Assembly (NCBI RefSeq): GCF_030848805.1
Contig: NC_092363.1
Span: 4,836,001-4,900,000, forward strand
Length of the DNA stretch: 64,000 nt
From: Temnothorax longispinosus
Taxonomy: Eukaryota > Arthropoda > Insecta > Hymenoptera > Formicidae
Direction of reading: 5' to 3'
The notes beneath the pieces were generated by a model. That model had not been told where the DNA came from and did not search any database. It saw only the letters and a list, made by a program, of their open reading frames with translations. The translations under genes were made by a program, and so were the position numbers. Below, one piece after another: positions 61,189 through 64,000 of the stretch; position 1 is the first letter of the stretch, and each line of letters opens with the position of its first letter.

Positions 61189-64000
61189 CGATGGCAGGGG
61201 CGTGTCAACGCGCACGGGCGGAACAGCCGCTCCGACTTCATTCACGGATCTCGACGGCAACGACGTAACGGCGACAACAACGACAACCGGCGACGCTACT
61301 CCGAAATGCACTTTGGTCCCTGTTTCGCGTCCCGGATGGACACGGCCGCCGTATGCGTATGCGTATACGCCGGAACAGAGGACAAAAGAAAAGTTACGGA
61401 GTTCGGCACCGCACGCACGTGTGTTCCGTGCGGCGCATAATCCGGGCAGTGTGTCCACTGTGCGTTGTATCACCTAGAGGGTGCGTAAATTGCGCGCGAA
61501 AAGCAGAATCCTCGAGTATCCTACTGTGCGCGGTTTCCGGGACCAATGACGCACCGGTTGCGCGGGCACTGAATAGACGACTGACTATACGCACTTGCTG
61601 GCCGAAATCGAGTCACCGGCTTGCATCGCGCATCAGCACATGAACGAATCGCGCGTGACTGTCGTCGCGGTGCGGCCGGGCCCGGGTACGCGCGGTCGCC
61701 GTGCGGGAGGGTCCACCGCCGCGCGGGAGCCGAAAAATCGCGGGCGCGAGCGAGAGGGAACGAGGAGGCGGCAACGCGGTACCGCGAGACGACAGGGGGA
61801 CGGGAACGGACCGTTCAAGAGGGAGCCAGGAAGAGTGAGAGAGAGAGAGAGAGGGACGAGGGAGAGCGCAACACTGAGGGACCGCCGCCGCTGCTGGTAT
61901 ATCGCCGAGAAGAGTGTGAATATGGGTCATCGGTGGCGATGCAAATGCGGTTACACGGAACGAAGCGTGTGGGAAGGGGGGATTTTCGGTGCTCTAGTCG
62001 GGCACCCGGCAAAACACGGAACCACCGGGGGAAAGGGGGCCACCGGGTGGGTGGCCACGGGCGGGGAATTGACGATTCGGCGGCTTCCTCGGAGGGGTAG
62101 GGATCGCTGGAACGGCCAAGCGATTGCTTAAGGCTAGAAGTTTCGACTCTCGCGGTGCTCCCCTCCTATTTTTTTCTCACTCTATCTCTTTCTGCGCTGA
62201 AGAACTTTTTTACTCTTTTGCTCTCTCGCACGCGCGCGCGCGCGCTGTGCCGTTCTATCTTGTTCGTCTCATTTTCGAACATTATCCTCTCCTTCCCCGG
62301 ACCCTAACGCTTCTAAGGTATCACGCGTCCCCACCGCGTTCTCCGTCCAATGTATAACCAGGGCCGCATCGCGGGAGTAGAACGTCACATACGGCAATCG
62401 TGCGGTAGAAAAAGAATCTTCGAGCGTGACAACCTTGGGTAAGCGCTTGTGCGCGCAGATGTCCGAAGGCAATTTGCATACTCCGAGTGAAATTTGACGT
62501 GTTCATCTCGGCCATCTCGAAATTTATTACTTTCTTATCTACGTAATCGAGAACGCTAAGCCCGGTATAGTCATATAGCGTGCTCGAATTCGGATCCAAA
62601 ATCAGCGGAGCAGTGCGATCGATGCCCATCGCTAGGAACCACCAGCGGCACGAAAAGCGCGAAGGCGGAGGGGAAATTTAGGAGTTGGAGGCGCCTCGAG
62701 AGAGTTGCGTGGCTCCGGAACCGCGTGAAAGGAGGAGCGCGGGGAGAGAGAGGTGCAGGAGGAGGTGAAGAAGGAGGAGGAAGAGGAGGAGGAGGAGGAG
62801 GAGGCCGAAAAAGAGGAGGGAGATGTACGCATCGCGGTGGAATAGGTGGGGACCGCGGCATCGCGTGGTGGCAAAACGCACGCTGATCGGTAAAGGGAGA
62901 GGAGAGGGTCCAAGAGGGAGGCTCAAGGTCGCGGCGGGGCCGCACACGCGCCTTGGCCGCGCATACACGCGTATACCCGCGTTGCGCACGCACGCGGGTA
63001 TATACATACGTCGTTGCAACACGGGCGTGTGCACGAACGCGCGGGCGCGCGTTGCAGTGTAGGTCGCGGGCGTGTGTGCGTGTGTGGGGCAATGTGCGCG
63101 CGCGTCCGCCAGAGCGTCGTAATTCGGCGCTCTTATGGCGGCAGTATTATGTCATCGCATTCGTGCGTTGGAAAAACAGAGCTCCGGTCCTCCTCTCTCG
63201 ATCTGGTTCTCGAAAATATATACGGAAAGGGGGTGCCTATATCTGCAATTCTGTTTTGACTCCGTTCTGAGAAAGATATATAATAACTGGACACGTATCA
63301 CCCTCGCTCGGAATTTTTCTCACTCGCACCCGGCGTCTTTATTCGCGTGGAAATTTCGCAGAAGCCAAAAAAAAATCGACCGAGCGCGCGAGGCGGATAA
63401 AAATAGACGCGGCTCCGATCCTGCATTCGCGTAATACGTGTAAGCTTCCGTAATCGCGCGATACCGTAACTCGATATATACGTCGATGGCAGCCGGCTTG
63501 CCAGGCCGAGCAATGCGGGGCGATTCTAGCTTCTGCGAGGAAGGAAAAATTGGGCAACTCTGGGGCGAAATGAAAAGAGAAAGGAGAGCGATGTGGTCCG
63601 AGTAGCGTCGTTTGCCTTCGTCACGGGGATGGTTGAACGCGATAAGGTCGACGATGGTATTGCCTGGTGGCGAGTGAAAAGAATGACCGTCGTGATGTCG
63701 AGTTAACGCAAATGAGGAGAGGGCGGGGGGAGGGGAGGTCTCCTACATGAAAAGCGCGTATCGTGGCTCGACGAAAAAAATAAGAACGGCGCGGCGCCTG
63801 ATTCGGCGAATGCTATTTTTTGTGGAGCGCCTTTTAGCAATAAGCGCAATCGCCTTTTATATACGCGATATAGATAATAGGAGAAAGTCGTCGTTGGTTT
63901 CTTCTTTCTTCTTTCCTCTCTCTTCCAGGAAGGAAACCGTTATTAATGCGTTACTGGAATACGGGGCCTATCCCGATTCGATTCGATTGTAAGCAGCGCC
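61189..64000. other. CpG-rich region, possible chinmo promoter and leader
   Basis: The densest CpG stretch in the window (about 61.0-63.1 kb) lies just upstream of the first chinmo coding exon. Open frames on both strands reflect the lack of stops in GC-rich DNA. A candidate 5' UTR donor is at the lower border on the minus strand. There is a GGA repeat at 62757-62820 and an 11-bp inverted repeat at 62972-63002. No TATA box or start site could be fixed. From 63.2 kb the sequence is ordinary. Confidence 0.35.
62757..62820. repeat. (GGA)n microsatellite
   Basis: GGA/GAA trinucleotides over about 64 bases. On the minus strand they encode only low-complexity Ser/Leu/Pro runs in open frames. Confidence 0.85.

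Noticed and set aside
1..64000. CRISPR arrays, bacterial genes or viral insertions
   Set aside because: No spaced direct repeats, no prokaryotic gene order and no viral domains were seen.

Overview
The window looks like nuclear DNA of a hymenopteran insect, most likely an ant. It has interrupted genes with GT-AG introns, large introns, many CpG dinucleotides, and abundant GA/CT, CA and AT microsatellites. The three recognisable proteins are of insect or general eukaryotic type. No bacterial operons, CRISPR arrays, rRNA or tRNA genes were seen. Species cannot be fixed from the sequence alone.

Layout. 1-15.3 kb: gene-poor DNA with a 230-bp foldback element (3694-3923), a 96-bp GA microsatellite (about 11847-11942), a 120-bp MITE-like inverted repeat (14235-14354) and a 32-bp tandem duplication (14477-14540). 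15.6-16.5 kb, minus strand: a two-exon gene for the pre-60S ribosome assembly factor RLP24 (RSL24D1). 17.66-20.92 kb, plus strand: a nine-exon GMC-family FAD oxidoreductase whose exons splice to a 557-residue protein. It is head-to-head with RLP24, about 1.2 kb apart.

30.0-60.4 kb, minus strand: the dominant gene, which I identify as chinmo (chronologically inappropriate morphogenesis), a BTB plus two-C2H2 zinc-finger transcription factor. Six coding exons splice in phase to 504 residues. The BTB domain is split by a 13.5-kb intron, and the zinc-finger exon lies 14.3 kb beyond the previous exon. An untranslated 5' region probably continues to about 61.2 kb or further, through a CpG-rich segment. 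Downstream of the stop, about 7 kb without genes (about 23.0-30.0 kb) contains three perfect 8-mer let-7 target sites on the chinmo sense strand, each with extra 3' pairing. This marks a very long regulated 3' UTR. chinmo and the GMC gene are convergent (tail to tail).

The big chinmo introns hold no gene I can recognise. They do hold a 161-bp MITE-like inverted repeat (50195-50355), a pair of 137-bp direct repeats 98.5% identical (47494-47630 and 48476-48612), a 13-bp perfect hairpin (53488-53524) and many microsatellites.

The three genes are not a functional cluster: one assembles ribosomes, one is a probable redox enzyme, one is a developmental timing factor. The most interesting signal is the apparent conservation of let-7 control of chinmo through a long 3' UTR. 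No wholly new biological system could be supported.
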